From Plantactinospora soyae (GTDB lineage: Bacteria > Actinomycetota > Actinomycetes > Mycobacteriales > Micromonosporaceae): a stretch of DNA of 64,000 nt. The notes under the pieces were generated by a model. That model was not told where the DNA came from. It saw only the letters and a list, made by a program, of their open reading frames with translations, and did no database searches. The position numbers and the translations under genes are program-made. The stretch covers positions 2,666,001-2,730,000 of the forward strand of contig NZ_JADBEB010000001.1 of the NCBI RefSeq assembly GCF_014874095.1, written 5' to 3'. Positions 15,905 through 24,378 of this stretch are shown piece after piece. Positions within the stretch are counted from its first letter, which is position 1. Every line of letters begins with the position of its first letter.

Positions 15905-17698
15905 ATGGTCGACCCGACACCCGAGGGTCTGCTCGCCGAGTTCTCCGAGCCGCGCCCCTTCACCCTCGACGTCGTGGTCCTCGCACCCAACGCCGGCGGT
16001 GTACACGTCGTGATCGAAGACGACGAGGTCATCTACGTCGGCGAGACCGGACACCTGCGCCAGCGTCTCCGGCAGCATCTACGCGGGAACCGCGGTTCAT
16101 CGGTGCTGCACAAGCAGGTCGGCGAGGTACTGGATGCCGCAGGGGGACCGGTCGCCACGGCGGACGAGATCACCGGATGGCTGGGCGGGCGGACGGTCCG
16201 CTGGCATCCGACCGACCAGCGATCCGCGCTGAAGGCAGCGCTGGTAAAGCGGCTCAGGCCCCGCTTCAATCACGTGATCCCCGGCGGCGGTGAGGTGCCG
16301 GGGAGTAGGCGAACCGGGGCTCTGCCGGCCGATGAGTCGGTGATGCGGTCCGACCCCAGGAAGCAGAGCCAGTTCGAGCGGCTGCGGGACGGCTCGTACT
16401 TCGCCGCTGTGGTGGCCGCGAACCGGGCGTACCTGGAGGTTGCCGTACCCGACCCCGCCGAGACGGAGCGGGAGTTCTGGGCGCTCTCCTGCCTGCCCCG
16501 TACCCGGGCGGGTCGGCTTTCCACCATCTCGATGAAGGGGATGGAGACCTTCGTCCTCCACCAGCCGGCCGATCGGAGCGTCGCCGGGCCGGCAGCCGGG
16601 TTCGTGATCGTCCGGCGGTCGACGCTGACCCGGCACTGGCCCACCCCGGAGGCGCTGGCGGGAACCTTTCCCGGGCTCACCATCGAGGACTCGGACTATG
16701 TGGACGCGGGACCGGACCAGGCCAGGGTCCGGGGCCGGCGCGACGAGCTGACGGCGGCCCTGGCGGACGAGGACTTCGCCGCCGCCGTACGCGATCTTGC
16801 CGAATCGCTGCTGACCAGCCGTACGAGCCACAGGTCGGGCCACAACTACCAGCTCGCCGACGAGGTGCTCGGCCGGACGCGTCCAACCGGCGAGTGGCTC
16901 TACACGGTCGACGAGCAGTTCGACGGTTGGCGGCACGACCGAAGCAACCTCGAACGGTCGCCGCAGAGCAGCGGGGGCGCCAAAGCCGATTCCTGGTTCC
17001 GTCAGGTCAGCGCGGGTGACCGGATCTGGGTCTGCGTGGGCGAACCACCCCGGCGGCTCGTGGCGGCCGGCATCGCCTGGTCCGACACGGAAGAGCTGAT
17101 CTTCGACGAGGGCAGTGTCCGGTGGCGGTTGACGGTCGATTGGGACCGCCCGCTGACCAACACCCTGCTGTCGGCGCAGACCCCCACGTCCGCCGTGCTG
17201 GAAGCCGAGGTGCAGGGCATCCGGGCGATGCGGTCGAACGAGTACGTCCGCCTGACCGAGCTGCTGGGCCAGCACCAGGCACCCACGCCCGAGGAACTTC
17301 CGGTTGGACGGCGGCGCCGGCTCGCCGAGATTACCCTCCGGCAGGGCCAGGTGAGCTTCCGCCGCCGGCTGATCGAGGCGTACGGCGGCCGGTGCGCGAT
17401 CACCGGCTGCGACGTCGAGGCCGTGCTCCAGGCGGCACACATTTCCCGGTACGACGGAGCGGCGACGAACCAGGTCAACAACGGTCTGCTCCTCCGAGCC
17501 GACCTGCACAACCTCTTCGACCGTGGCCTGCTCTGGATCGACGACTCGTATCAGATCCGGCTCGCCGAGACCGCCACGCACTACGCCGAGCTTGCCGGCC
17601 GGCGTCTGCGGCTCCCGAAGAGGGTCGCGGACCGACCGGACAAGGCGGCCCTACGCCAGCACCGCAGCGAGGCCGAACCGACAGGAACCGGTCGGTAG
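15905..17698 (+). CDS. GIY-YIG / EVE-like / HNH multidomain nuclease
   Basis: 597 residues with three recognisable parts. Residues 30-115 are GIY-YIG-like (GVHVV...EVIYVGETGHLRQRLRQHL, with Arg54 as catalytic candidate). Residues about 325-450 resemble the EVE/PUA-like module that reads modified bases in type IV restriction enzymes (GEWLYTVDEQF, SWFRQVSAGDRIWVCVGE). Residues about 480-545 are an HNH domain of the HNH_2 type (GGRCAITGC, LQAAHISRY, NNGLLLRADLHNLFDRG). A 170-residue middle region is unassigned. The combination suggests a modification-sensing restriction enzyme; that function is inference. Transcribed alone, 70 bases after the small-gene trio. Confidence 0.85.
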   Translation: MVDPTPEGLLAEFSEPRPFTLDVVVLAPNAGGVHVVIEDDEVIYVGETGHLRQRLRQHLRGNRGSSVLHKQVGEVLDAAGGPVATADEITGWLGGRTVRWHPTDQRSALKAALVKRLRPRFNHVIPGGGEVPGSRRTGALPADESVMRSDPRKQSQFERLRDGSYFAAVVAANRAYLEVAVPDPAETEREFWALSCLPRTRAGRLSTISMKGMETFVLHQPADRSVAGPAAGFVIVRRSTLTRHWPTPEALAGTFPGLTIEDSDYVDAGPDQARVRGRRDELTAALADEDFAAAVRDLAESLLTSRTSHRSGHNYQLADEVLGRTRPTGEWLYTVDEQFDGWRHDRSNLERSPQSSGGAKADSWFRQVSAGDRIWVCVGEPPRRLVAAGIAWSDTEELIFDEGSVRWRLTVDWDRPLTNTLLSAQTPTSAVLEAEVQGIRAMRSNEYVRLTELLGQHQAPTPEELPVGRRRRLAEITLRQGQVSFRRRLIEAYGGRCAITGCDVEAVLQAAHISRYDGAATNQVNNGLLLRADLHNLFDRGLLWIDDSYQIRLAETATHYAELAGRRLRLPKRVADRPDKAALRQHRSEAEPTGTGR

Positions 17699-17886
17699 CA
17701 CCGGGGCAGCAAGGCCACACCGGGATCACCTTCTCAATACCCGTATATCTTCCGGCCCCGCTGGGTACCAGGCGATCAACCGCTGGTAACCGCAGCGCGT
17801 TGTCGAACGAAGGGGTCACCGAAGATGGTCATGGACAGCTCGTCCCTCGCCTCCGGATCCGTACGCGCCCAGGGCGAGGCACGGCG

Positions 17887-18324
17887 ATGAGCGGCGCTCG
17901 GGGGAATCCGGCCACGGTGGCAGACTGCCTGCGGGTGGGTGCCGGCTTCTCACAGGGCGACCTCAACTGGATCGCCGAGCAGTTCACCACCCTGGACTCG
18001 CGGCTGGCCGCCTTCCCAGCAGACGGGACCGAACTCGAGGTGTCGGTGAAGGACCGGGACGCCAAGGGACAAAAGGTCACCCTGGAGTGCTGGATCGCCG
18101 GCCGCCAGAAGATCGTCACCACCTCGTCCGAGGAGGACCTGAAGGCCGGTCTGCACGACGTCCGGGACGACCTCCGGCGTCGGCTCAACGACGCGAAGAC
18201 CCGGCAGGAACCCCGGCACAACCGGCATCTGCGCGACACCGGGCGGCCCGAGCCCATCCCGGTGGACGAGGCCACCCCGTCGGCCGATGACGAGCCGGCG
18301 GGCGGGACCGGCCCCACCGCCTGA
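17887..18324 (+). CDS. HPF/RaiA-like ribosome-associated protein
   Basis: 145 residues from ATG 17887. The pattern of strand, helix, three strands and helix (LEVSVKDRDAKGQKVTLECW, then GRQKIVTTSSEEDLKAGLHD and VRDDLRRRLND) matches the sigma-54 modulation / ribosome-hibernation factor fold, without the C-terminal dimerisation domain of long HPF. The C-terminus is polar and Pro-rich. Such factors bind the 30S decoding region and stall ribosomes in slow growth. The first helix is shortened compared with classic HPF, so ribosome binding is likely rather than certain. A perfect hairpin follows eight bases after the stop. Confidence 0.65.
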   Translation: MSGARGNPATVADCLRVGAGFSQGDLNWIAEQFTTLDSRLAAFPADGTELEVSVKDRDAKGQKVTLECWIAGRQKIVTTSSEEDLKAGLHDVRDDLRRRLNDAKTRQEPRHNRHLRDTGRPEPIPVDEATPSADDEPAGGTGPTA

Positions 18325-18332
18325 GCACCTGA

Positions 18333-18364
18333 CGTCCCGCCGGTCAGCCGCGACCGGCGGGACG
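18333..18364 (+). terminator. 13-bp perfect hairpin between convergent genes
   Basis: CGTCCCGCCGGTC (18333-18345) and GACCGGCGGGACG (18352-18364) pair perfectly around a six-base loop AGCCGC. It lies eight bases after the HPF-like gene and upstream of the end of the convergent HxlR gene. There is no T-run, as is usual in high-GC actinomycetes. It can work as a terminator in either direction. Confidence 0.75.
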
Positions 18365-18539
18365 GCGGTAGGTCCGGACACGGTCGCCACCTGATGGGTC
18401 AACGGCCCAGGCGAACCTCCGCCCCCGACCCACTCCCACCTGTGGGTCAGAACTGACGAGGATGCCGGACGGCGTCGCGATTGTGCTCCAGGGTCGTGAC
18501 GAGGTCGGACAGCCGGCACTCGATCGTCGCATTGTTCGA

Positions 18540-19208
18540 TCAGCGTTGCGGTGCGGGCTCGAACGGGGCCAGAAGCAGGTCGGTGAGACGCCGCCTGGCG
18601 CTCGGGTCACCATTCAGGCGAAGCGCGCCCGACTTCACTGCCGCCGCAAGGGTGATCTGGTGATCACATACGGCCCGGAGGGTGTCGAGATCGGTGCTGA
18701 GCGTCGCGTCGGGTTGCCCGGACGCCGTGTCGCGGCGGATCTGGACCGAGTCGTCGGCGACCTCGGCGAGGTAGGTGTCGGCGTCGATGCGGAACTCGTA
18801 GACGCCGCGAAGCTCGGCGGCCCGTGCCGGGTCGAAGGCCGCCTTGATGCTGAGCAGCAGGGAGTCGGTGCCGAGGGTGCCTTCGAGTGGCGGTGGGGCC
18901 TGGCTTCCCCAGCGTCCGAGCTGCAGGAGCAGGGGTTCCAGCGCGCGACCCCACTCGGTGAGTTCGTAGAGGCGGACCCGCGTCGGTGGTCCCAGGTCGC
19001 GCCGTCGTACGACGCCGTCCTCGGTCAGCTCGCGGAGCCGCTGGCTCAGCACGTTCGGGCTCACGGCGGGCAGGCCGGCGAGCAGGTCGTTGAAGCGCTT
19101 CGGCCCGAGCAGGAGATCCCGAACCACCAGCAGCGCCCAGCGCTCGCCGATGACATCCAGTCCACGTGCGACACCGCACGGGTCCCCATAGCTACGCATG
19201 CCGCTCAT
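18540..19208 (-). CDS. HxlR-family transcriptional regulator with C-terminal sterol-carrier-like domain
   Basis: 222 residues. Residues 8-105 show the HxlR winged helix (CGVARGLDVIGERWALLVVRDLLLGPKRF, here read as positions 11-39, then LSQRLRELTEDGVV and YELTEWGRAL). The C-terminal half (FEFRIDADTYLAEV-like, here VYEFRIDADTYLAEV, then DLDTLRAVCDHQITLAAAV) resembles the SCP2-like domain common in actinobacterial HxlR proteins, where it may sense a lipid or other ligand. It faces the flavin-oxidase gene across a 77-base gap with a perfect palindrome, so it probably controls that gene and itself. Confidence 0.9.
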   Translation of the reverse strand: MSGMRSYGDPCGVARGLDVIGERWALLVVRDLLLGPKRFNDLLAGLPAVSPNVLSQRLRELTEDGVVRRRDLGPPTRVRLYELTEWGRALEPLLLQLGRWGSQAPPPLEGTLGTDSLLLSIKAAFDPARAAELRGVYEFRIDADTYLAEVADDSVQIRRDTASGQPDATLSTDLDTLRAVCDHQITLAAAVKSGALRLNGDPSARRRLTDLLLAPFEPAPQR

Positions 19209-19223
19209 GACCTTCAGTCTACC

Positions 19224-19248
19224 TGTCGATCCTAATTCAGGATCGACA
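19224..19248. promoter_or_regulatory. Perfect palindromic operator candidate for the HxlR regulator
   Basis: TGTCGATCCT (19224-19233) and AGGATCGACA (19239-19248) are exact inverted repeats around AATTC. The site sits in the only gap between the HxlR gene (start 19208) and the divergent oxidase gene (start 19286), the expected place for an autoregulatory operator. A further self-complementary GAGTCGACTC occurs at 19261-19270. Confidence 0.65.
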
Positions 19249-19285
19249 CTTGTTTTCTAGGAGTCGACTCTCTAGCTTGACTTCC

Positions 19286-19807
19286 ATGAGCCTCCCCGAC
19301 AGTCGAGCGGCGAGCCTGCCGCAGGGCGATCTGAAGCTGCTGGACACCGCCATCGCGCAGCGCCTGCTCGGCGCGTCCCTGGTGGCGCGGTTGGCGTACA
19401 CCGCCAAGGACGGGACGCCGCGGCTGATCCCGGTGAACTTCCTCTGGACCGGCGAGGAACTGGTCGTCGGCGCGTTCGCCGGCACCTACAAGATCCGTGA
19501 CCTGCGGGCCAGGCCGGACGTGGCGGTCTGCATCGACACCGCCGACGGGCTGCCGCAGGTGCTGATGCTGCGCGGAAAGGTCACCCTGGCCGAGGTCGAC
19601 GGCGTCCTGCCCGAGTACGCCACCATCCAGCGCGCGGGAATGGGCGACGAGATGGGCGACGCCTACCTGCGGGCGATCGACAAGCCCGGCCTGCGGATGG
19701 TCCGGATCGGCCTGCGCCCCACCTGGGTGGGAGTGCTCGATTTCCAGGAACGCTTCCCGGCGATGACCCCCGAACCGGTCCAGGCGGCCCTGCGCGGCGA
19801 GGGATAG
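19286..19807 (+). CDS. Pyridoxamine-5'-phosphate-oxidase-fold flavin/F420 protein
   Basis: 173 residues forming a split beta-barrel: LGASLVARLAYTAKDGTPRL (about 27-46), IPVNFLWTGEELVVGAF, then AVCIDTADGLPQVLMLRGKVTL. This is the PNPOx-like fold that binds FMN or F420 and reduces or oxidises small molecules or acts in heme/bilin metabolism; true PNP oxidase residues are not evident. The ATG at 19286 follows the divergent promoter shared with the HxlR gene, which suggests a redox or stress-induced enzyme. Confidence 0.85.
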   Translation: MSLPDSRAASLPQGDLKLLDTAIAQRLLGASLVARLAYTAKDGTPRLIPVNFLWTGEELVVGAFAGTYKIRDLRARPDVAVCIDTADGLPQVLMLRGKVTLAEVDGVLPEYATIQRAGMGDEMGDAYLRAIDKPGLRMVRIGLRPTWVGVLDFQERFPAMTPEPVQAALRGEG

Positions 19808-19905
19808 CCGGCAGTGCCGCAGGCCCGGTCGGAACAGGCGCCCGTGGTCGAGCGGCGGCCCGATCAGGGCAGACGGAATCAACTCAGCAGAACGGAGAAC
19901 GGCAG

Positions 19906-20493
19906 ATGCGCAGAATCGTCGTGACGATGTGGACCACCCTCGACGGATTCGTCGCCGGCCCGCAGGACCAGATGGACTGGCTGCTGGTCGACGACCAGGT
20001 TCGACGGTACGAACGCGAGCTGGTGGAGAACGCCGGCAGCCTGCTGCTGGGCCGGATCACCCACGACGACTTCGCCGGCTACTGGCCACAGGCCGCCCAG
20101 AACCCCGCCGAGACCGAGGGAGTACGCGGGTACGCCCGGCGGGTCGACGCCATGGAGAAGATCGTCGTCTCCGCCTCAGGAAAGACCGCGACGTGGCAGA
20201 ACACCCGGCGACTCGCCCGTATCGATCGCGACGAGATCGCCGAGCTCAAGCGCGGCCCCGGCGGGGACATCGTGGTCTACGGCAGTCTCGGAGTGATCCG
20301 GTCCCTCACCGACCTCCGACTCGTCGACGAGTTCCATCTCCTGGTGCATCCGCTGTTCCTCCGCCGGGGCAGGGCGCTGTTCGACGGCGACCAACCGCCG
20401 GTACGACTGGAACCGCTCTCCGCCGAACCCTTCGTCTCCGGAGTCGTCCTGACGAGGTACCGGCCGGCCGAACACATCCCCACCGCCGCCTGA
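19906..20493 (+). CDS. Dihydrofolate-reductase-fold (RibD C-terminal-like) protein
   Basis: 195 residues. The start RRIVVTMWTTLDGFVAGP, then DWLLVDDQ, SLLLGRITHDDFAGYWPQ, MEKIVVSAS and the GGDIVVYGSLGVIRSLTD core match the RibD C-terminal domain family. Members bind NADPH and are often annotated as dihydrofolate reductase family proteins; true DHFR or RibD function is not implied. GAACGGAGAACG upstream contains a usable GGAG site. It lies 98 bases after the oxidase gene on the same strand, so co-transcription is possible. Confidence 0.9.
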   Translation: MRRIVVTMWTTLDGFVAGPQDQMDWLLVDDQVRRYERELVENAGSLLLGRITHDDFAGYWPQAAQNPAETEGVRGYARRVDAMEKIVVSASGKTATWQNTRRLARIDRDEIAELKRGPGGDIVVYGSLGVIRSLTDLRLVDEFHLLVHPLFLRRGRALFDGDQPPVRLEPLSAEPFVSGVVLTRYRPAEHIPTAA

Positions 20494-20526
20494 GCGTGGC
20501 ACCGCCGCGTCGGCCCGCTCCGGCCC

Positions 20527-21183
20527 TCAGACCTCCACGGCCGGCTTCCGCGCCAGGATGAACCCCTGCGGGGTCTTGTCCACGCCGTCGATCTCCCGTA
20601 CCACCGTTGCCCACAGGTCGAAGCCGGCGTCGCGGAGCAACCGGACGATGTCGTCCGGTTGTTGCCGGTACCAGTCGCAGTTGATCGGCTTGCCGAAGGC
20701 CTCGTCGTGGTGCACGCAATCGTCGCCGACCTGGAAGGCGAGCATGAGCTGGCCGCCCGGCGCGAGTACCCGGTGGAACTCGGCGAGTACGTCGGCCCGG
20801 CGCTCCAACGGAACGTGGATGATCGAGTAGTACGCGAGCAGGCCGCCGAGCGAGGCGTCGGGCAGGTCGAGGGCCAGCATCGAGCCGACCTCGAACCGCA
20901 GCGCCGGATACGTACGGCGGGCGTGGTCGATCATCCCGGGCGACAGGTCGATGCCGAACACGTCCAGTCCCAGCTTCTGCAACACGATCGTCACCCGGCC
21001 GGGTCCGCAGCCGACGTCGGCGACCGGGCCGTTCCCGCCAGCGCGTACCAGCTCGGCGAACGTGCCCAGCAGTGCCCGGTCGAGGGGTCTGCCGTCCAGG
21101 TCCGAGCCGAACAAGTCGACGTATCCGTCGACCATGGCGTCGTAGGCGTCCCGGGTGTCGGCGAGAAACTGTGCGTCGGACAT
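20527..21183 (-). CDS. SAM-dependent class I methyltransferase
   Basis: 218 residues from ATG 21183. Motif I is VADVGCGPGRVTIVL (about 54-68), with the acidic end of strand two in FGIDLSPGMIDHAR, motif II region LLAYYSIIHVPLE, and motif III LAPGGQLMLAFQVG. These bind S-adenosylmethionine. The layout is that of small-molecule methyltransferases (Methyltransf_11/25); the substrate is unknown. It converges with the DHFR-fold gene. Confidence 0.9.
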   Translation of the reverse strand: MSDAQFLADTRDAYDAMVDGYVDLFGSDLDGRPLDRALLGTFAELVRAGGNGPVADVGCGPGRVTIVLQKLGLDVFGIDLSPGMIDHARRTYPALRFEVGSMLALDLPDASLGGLLAYYSIIHVPLERRADVLAEFHRVLAPGGQLMLAFQVGDDCVHHDEAFGKPINCDWYRQQPDDIVRLLRDAGFDLWATVVREIDGVDKTPQGFILARKPAVEV

Positions 21184-21301
21184 GGCGGTCGAGCGTAGTG
21201 GGTCGAGCCCCATAGATTGACGGCGGCGGACCGGCGGATGATGGACGCCGCGTACCGGCTGCGTACCGGCTGTGGCCTGGCGAGATCTGAGGAGCGCGAG
21301 C

Positions 21302-23218
21302 ATGGAAGACACTCCGAGCCGGCGCAGCTTCCTCCAGGGCGCCGGACTGGTCGGGGCCGGACTGGTCGGTGGCGGCGGCGCGGCCGGGGCACTTCTTCCG
21401 GTCCTGGACCTGACCGGGCGGGCCGGCGACCGTACCGGTGACGGTGCCGATCCGGAGTCGCCCCGATTCACCCTCGCGGTCATCCCGGACACCCAGTATC
21501 TCTTCGACGGCGACCGGGGCGATCCGGAACCGCTGGCGGCGACCCTGAACTGGATTCTGGACCACCGGGCGGAGCAGAACATCGTCTTCACCGCCCACCT
21601 CGGCGACATCGTCGAGAACGCGGGCGCCGCCGAACTGGCCGAGGCGGGACAGGTCTACGAGGTCCTCGACCGGCACCGGATGCCGTACAGCGTGCTGGCC
21701 GGCAATCACGATATCGACGCGTCCGCCACGGACCAGCGTGGACCGAGTCCGTACCTGGAGGTCTTCGGGCCGCACCGGGTGAGCCGGCTGCCAAGCTACG
21801 GCGGCGGCACGCCGGACGGCTACAACACGTACCACCGGTTCACCGCCGCCGGACGCGAGTGGCTGCTGCTGGCGCTCGACTGGCGACCGTCGGACGGCAC
21901 CCTGGACTGGGCCCGGTCGGTGCTCGCCGCGCATCGGAGTACCCCGGCGATCCTGACCACCCACGACCTCGCGGATTCCGACGAGACCGGGGTCGCCTGG
22001 CTCTCCGCGCACGGCCGGCGGCTCTGGGACGGGCTGATCGCGGACAGCGACCAGATCTTCCTCACCCTCAACGGGCACTACTGGCCGCCGGGGCGCCTCG
22101 TGCGGCGCAACGCCGCCGGCCGGGACGTGCATGTGCACATCACCAACTACCAGGATCGCTACTACGGCGGCGGGGCGATGCTCCGGCTCTACCACTTCGA
22201 TCTGGCCCGCGACACGATCGACGTCGAGACGATCTCGCCGTGGATCCTCGGCCAGCGACCGGACCGGCGCGACGCCCTGGCCCGACGCGAGGTCGAGCTG
22301 ACCGACCCGGCCAACCGGTTCTCCCTGCCGATCGACTTCACCGAACGGTTCGCCGGCTTCGCCCCGGTGCCCCGGCGCCCGCCGCGCGGCCCCGATGCCG
22401 TACTGGTCGACGGCACCGTCGCCTACTGGCGGTTCGACCAGGGCCGGGCCGAGGGCACCGCCGTACCGGACGGCTTCCGGATCGACGATCTGTCCGGGCG
22501 GGGCAACCACCTGACCCGGGTCACCCTCCCCGGCAGCGGCCCGGCCGCGCTGCGGTGGTCGGCCGGGCACCACGACGACCAACCGGCCCACGCGAGCCTC
22601 TTCTTCGACGGAAGCAGGCAAACCGACGGCGGCAGGCAGACCGACGGCGGCAGGCAGACCGACGGCGGCAGGCGACCGGCCCGGGGCGCCTACCTGCGTA
22701 CGGTCGACGGAGCGCCGTTGAACGCGGCGACCTTCGACCAGGGGTACACCGTCGAGGCGTTCGTAAAACTGCCGGCGGACGTACGGGCCACCGACGACCA
22801 CGCCAACATGAGCATCCTGAGCCGGTTCGGTGCCGGCCGGGACGCCGGAAAGCTCGGCGGCGACCCGGCGGCACCGATCGCGACGCTCAGCATGTCGGAC
22901 GGGATGGCGGTGCTGTGGGCGGTCTTTCCGCTCGCGCAGGACGCCCTCATCGCCAACTGGGGCCACGAGATGCGCGCCGACGAGTGGTTCCACGTGGCGG
23001 TGGTCAACGACGGCCAGCACAGCACTCTGTACGTCGACGGTCTCAGACTGCTCCGGAACCCGTCGGCCCCGGCGACCGGGCTGGCCACCTCCGGCGAGCC
23101 GTGGCTCGTCGGCGCCCACCATCACGACCGGATCGTCGAGCAGGGCTTCTACGGCTGGATCGGCGACATCCGGATCGTCGACCGGCCGTTGCCGGCCAGC
23201 CGGTTCCTCCGGGCCTGA
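21302..23218 (+). CDS. Tat-exported metallophosphoesterase with C-terminal LamG domain
   Basis: About 638 residues from ATG 21302, chosen because the twin-arginine signal SRRSFLQGAG then begins near residue 6. Residues about 50-290 carry calcineurin-like phosphoesterase motifs: VIPDTQY, HLGDIVENA, LAGNHDID, TTHDL and LNGHYW. The remaining C-terminal half includes a concanavalin/LamG-like domain (VAYWRFDQG, SLFFDGS, YTVEAFVKL, WFHVAVVNDG, STLYVDG) that likely binds carbohydrate or cell wall. Probable extracellular phosphatase or nuclease. A threefold 18-base repeat encodes RQTDGG between the two parts. Confidence 0.9.
   Translation: MEDTPSRRSFLQGAGLVGAGLVGGGGAAGALLPVLDLTGRAGDRTGDGADPESPRFTLAVIPDTQYLFDGDRGDPEPLAATLNWILDHRAEQNIVFTAHLGDIVENAGAAELAEAGQVYEVLDRHRMPYSVLAGNHDIDASATDQRGPSPYLEVFGPHRVSRLPSYGGGTPDGYNTYHRFTAAGREWLLLALDWRPSDGTLDWARSVLAAHRSTPAILTTHDLADSDETGVAWLSAHGRRLWDGLIADSDQIFLTLNGHYWPPGRLVRRNAAGRDVHVHITNYQDRYYGGGAMLRLYHFDLARDTIDVETISPWILGQRPDRRDALARREVELTDPANRFSLPIDFTERFAGFAPVPRRPPRGPDAVLVDGTVAYWRFDQGRAEGTAVPDGFRIDDLSGRGNHLTRVTLPGSGPAALRWSAGHHDDQPAHASLFFDGSRQTDGGRQTDGGRQTDGGRRPARGAYLRTVDGAPLNAATFDQGYTVEAFVKLPADVRATDDHANMSILSRFGAGRDAGKLGGDPAAPIATLSMSDGMAVLWAVFPLAQDALIANWGHEMRADEWFHVAVVNDGQHSTLYVDGLRLLRNPSAPATGLATSGEPWLVGAHHHDRIVEQGFYGWIGDIRIVDRPLPASRFLRA
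22618..22671 (+). repeat. Three-copy 18-bp tandem repeat in coding sequence
   Basis: Three near-identical 18-base units (consensus CAGGCAGACCGACGGCGG) encode RQTDGG three times in a linker of the phosphoesterase protein. The first unit carries an A in place of G. Copy number is likely to vary between strains. Confidence 0.85.
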
Positions 23219-23240
23219 CCCGGTCGTATCCCCGAGTTCA

Positions 23241-24224
23241 TCAGAACGTGTAGCTGGTCAGGTACTCCGGAACGACGATCCTGCTCTTCGGGGCGGCCTT
23301 CCGGACGGCCGCGACCATGGCGTCGAGGCGCTGGCGGTCGGCCGGTGCGACCTGCGGCGGATTCCGCAGTGCCGTCTCGAAGTTGTCCCAGTGCACCGGC
23401 ACCACGATCTCCGGCCGGTCCAGGGCGTCGAGCAGCCGGGGTACGTACTCACCGGTGGCATCGCTGGACGCCATCGCGATCATGGCGACGTCCGGGGCCA
23501 GACCGGCGACGTTCCGCTCCACGAAGTCGCTGCCGCCCATGAAGAAGACCGCCGGCCCGTCCTTGACGGTCAACTGGTAGGCCAGGGTGTCGCCTTCGGG
23601 CAGGTCGGCGATGGTGCGGGGCTTCGCCGGCGGGCTCAGCCGTACCCCCGGAAAGGCCATCGAGTACGCCGCGTTCCGGCTGTGCAGCGAGCCGACCACC
23701 TCGACGCGGTAGTCGCCGAATTCGAGCACCTCCCCGCCCTTGACCGGGCTCAACTGCGCCGACGGCGTCCCGTACGCCAACCCGAGCTGGTACGCCGTCA
23801 TCGTGCCGATCACCCTGGCACCACTGTTCGCCGCGATCAGGGGTACGTCGTTGAAGTGGTCCCAGTGGGTGTGGGTCACCAGCACCGTCTCCGGCCGCCC
23901 GGCGTGCTCGGCGATCGCCCCGGCGTCCACGGTCAGCTCGGTCGCCGAGTTGAACGCCCCCTTGAACAGCCCGGTGTCGAACCGGCTCAGGTACGGGTCG
24001 ACGAGCACCGTCCGGGCGCCGATGTCGATCCGCCAGCCGGACGTGCCGAACCAGCGGAACGTCGCCACCGCGTCCCGGCCCCGGCTCCCGGTCCCGTTCC
24101 GGCTAGCCACCACAGAACCAGACGCGGAGGCCGCTGCCGGCAGCCCCGCCACCGTGGTCAGGGCGGCGGCGCCGACGGCGGCGGTCCGGAGCAGATCCCG
24201 GCGGTCGATTCGAGATTCGGGCAT
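23241..24224 (-). CDS. Tat-exported metallo-beta-lactamase-fold hydrolase
   Basis: 327 residues from ATG 24224, preceded by GGAGGG. The N-terminus SRIDRRDLLRTAAVGAAALT is a twin-arginine signal. The zinc motif THTHWDHF (about residues 118-125) matches HxHxDH; later ligands include GSLHSRN and the Asp in GSDF. The family covers diverse hydrolases such as UlaG-like lactonases; beta-lactam hydrolysis is not implied. The gene converges with the phosphoesterase gene, 22 bases apart at their ends. A perfect inverted repeat about 100 bases upstream may be its operator. Confidence 0.9.
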   Translation of the reverse strand: MPESRIDRRDLLRTAAVGAAALTTVAGLPAAASASGSVVASRNGTGSRGRDAVATFRWFGTSGWRIDIGARTVLVDPYLSRFDTGLFKGAFNSATELTVDAGAIAEHAGRPETVLVTHTHWDHFNDVPLIAANSGARVIGTMTAYQLGLAYGTPSAQLSPVKGGEVLEFGDYRVEVVGSLHSRNAAYSMAFPGVRLSPPAKPRTIADLPEGDTLAYQLTVKDGPAVFFMGGSDFVERNVAGLAPDVAMIAMASSDATGEYVPRLLDALDRPEIVVPVHWDNFETALRNPPQVAPADRQRLDAMVAAVRKAAPKSRIVVPEYLTSYTF

Positions 24225-24325
24225 GGCTGTGCCCTCCGATCGTTGTGCGAGTTGAGCGGTCGAATGCCGTCGAAACCAAACCACCGACCGAGCGTCCCCG
24301 TCCAAGACCATCCGCCGGCCCGGTC

Positions 24326-24343
24326 GATATCCGTTCGGATATC
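24326..24343. promoter_or_regulatory. 18-bp palindrome, operator candidate
   Basis: GATATCCG (24326-24333) and CGGATATC (24336-24343) are exact inverted repeats with a two-base centre TT. It lies about 100 bases upstream of the metallo-hydrolase start, in the 330-base gap before the GNAT gene at 24555. It looks like a TetR or similar dimer site. No cognate regulator is adjacent. Confidence 0.5.
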
Positions 24344-24378
24344 AGCCCTGCTCACGACGGCCGGACTACCACCGCCCC

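Noticed and set aside
20306-23125. 939-codon minus-strand frame
   Set aside because: Antisense to the phosphoesterase gene and out of frame with the methyltransferase; Arg/Val/Gly-biased shadow.
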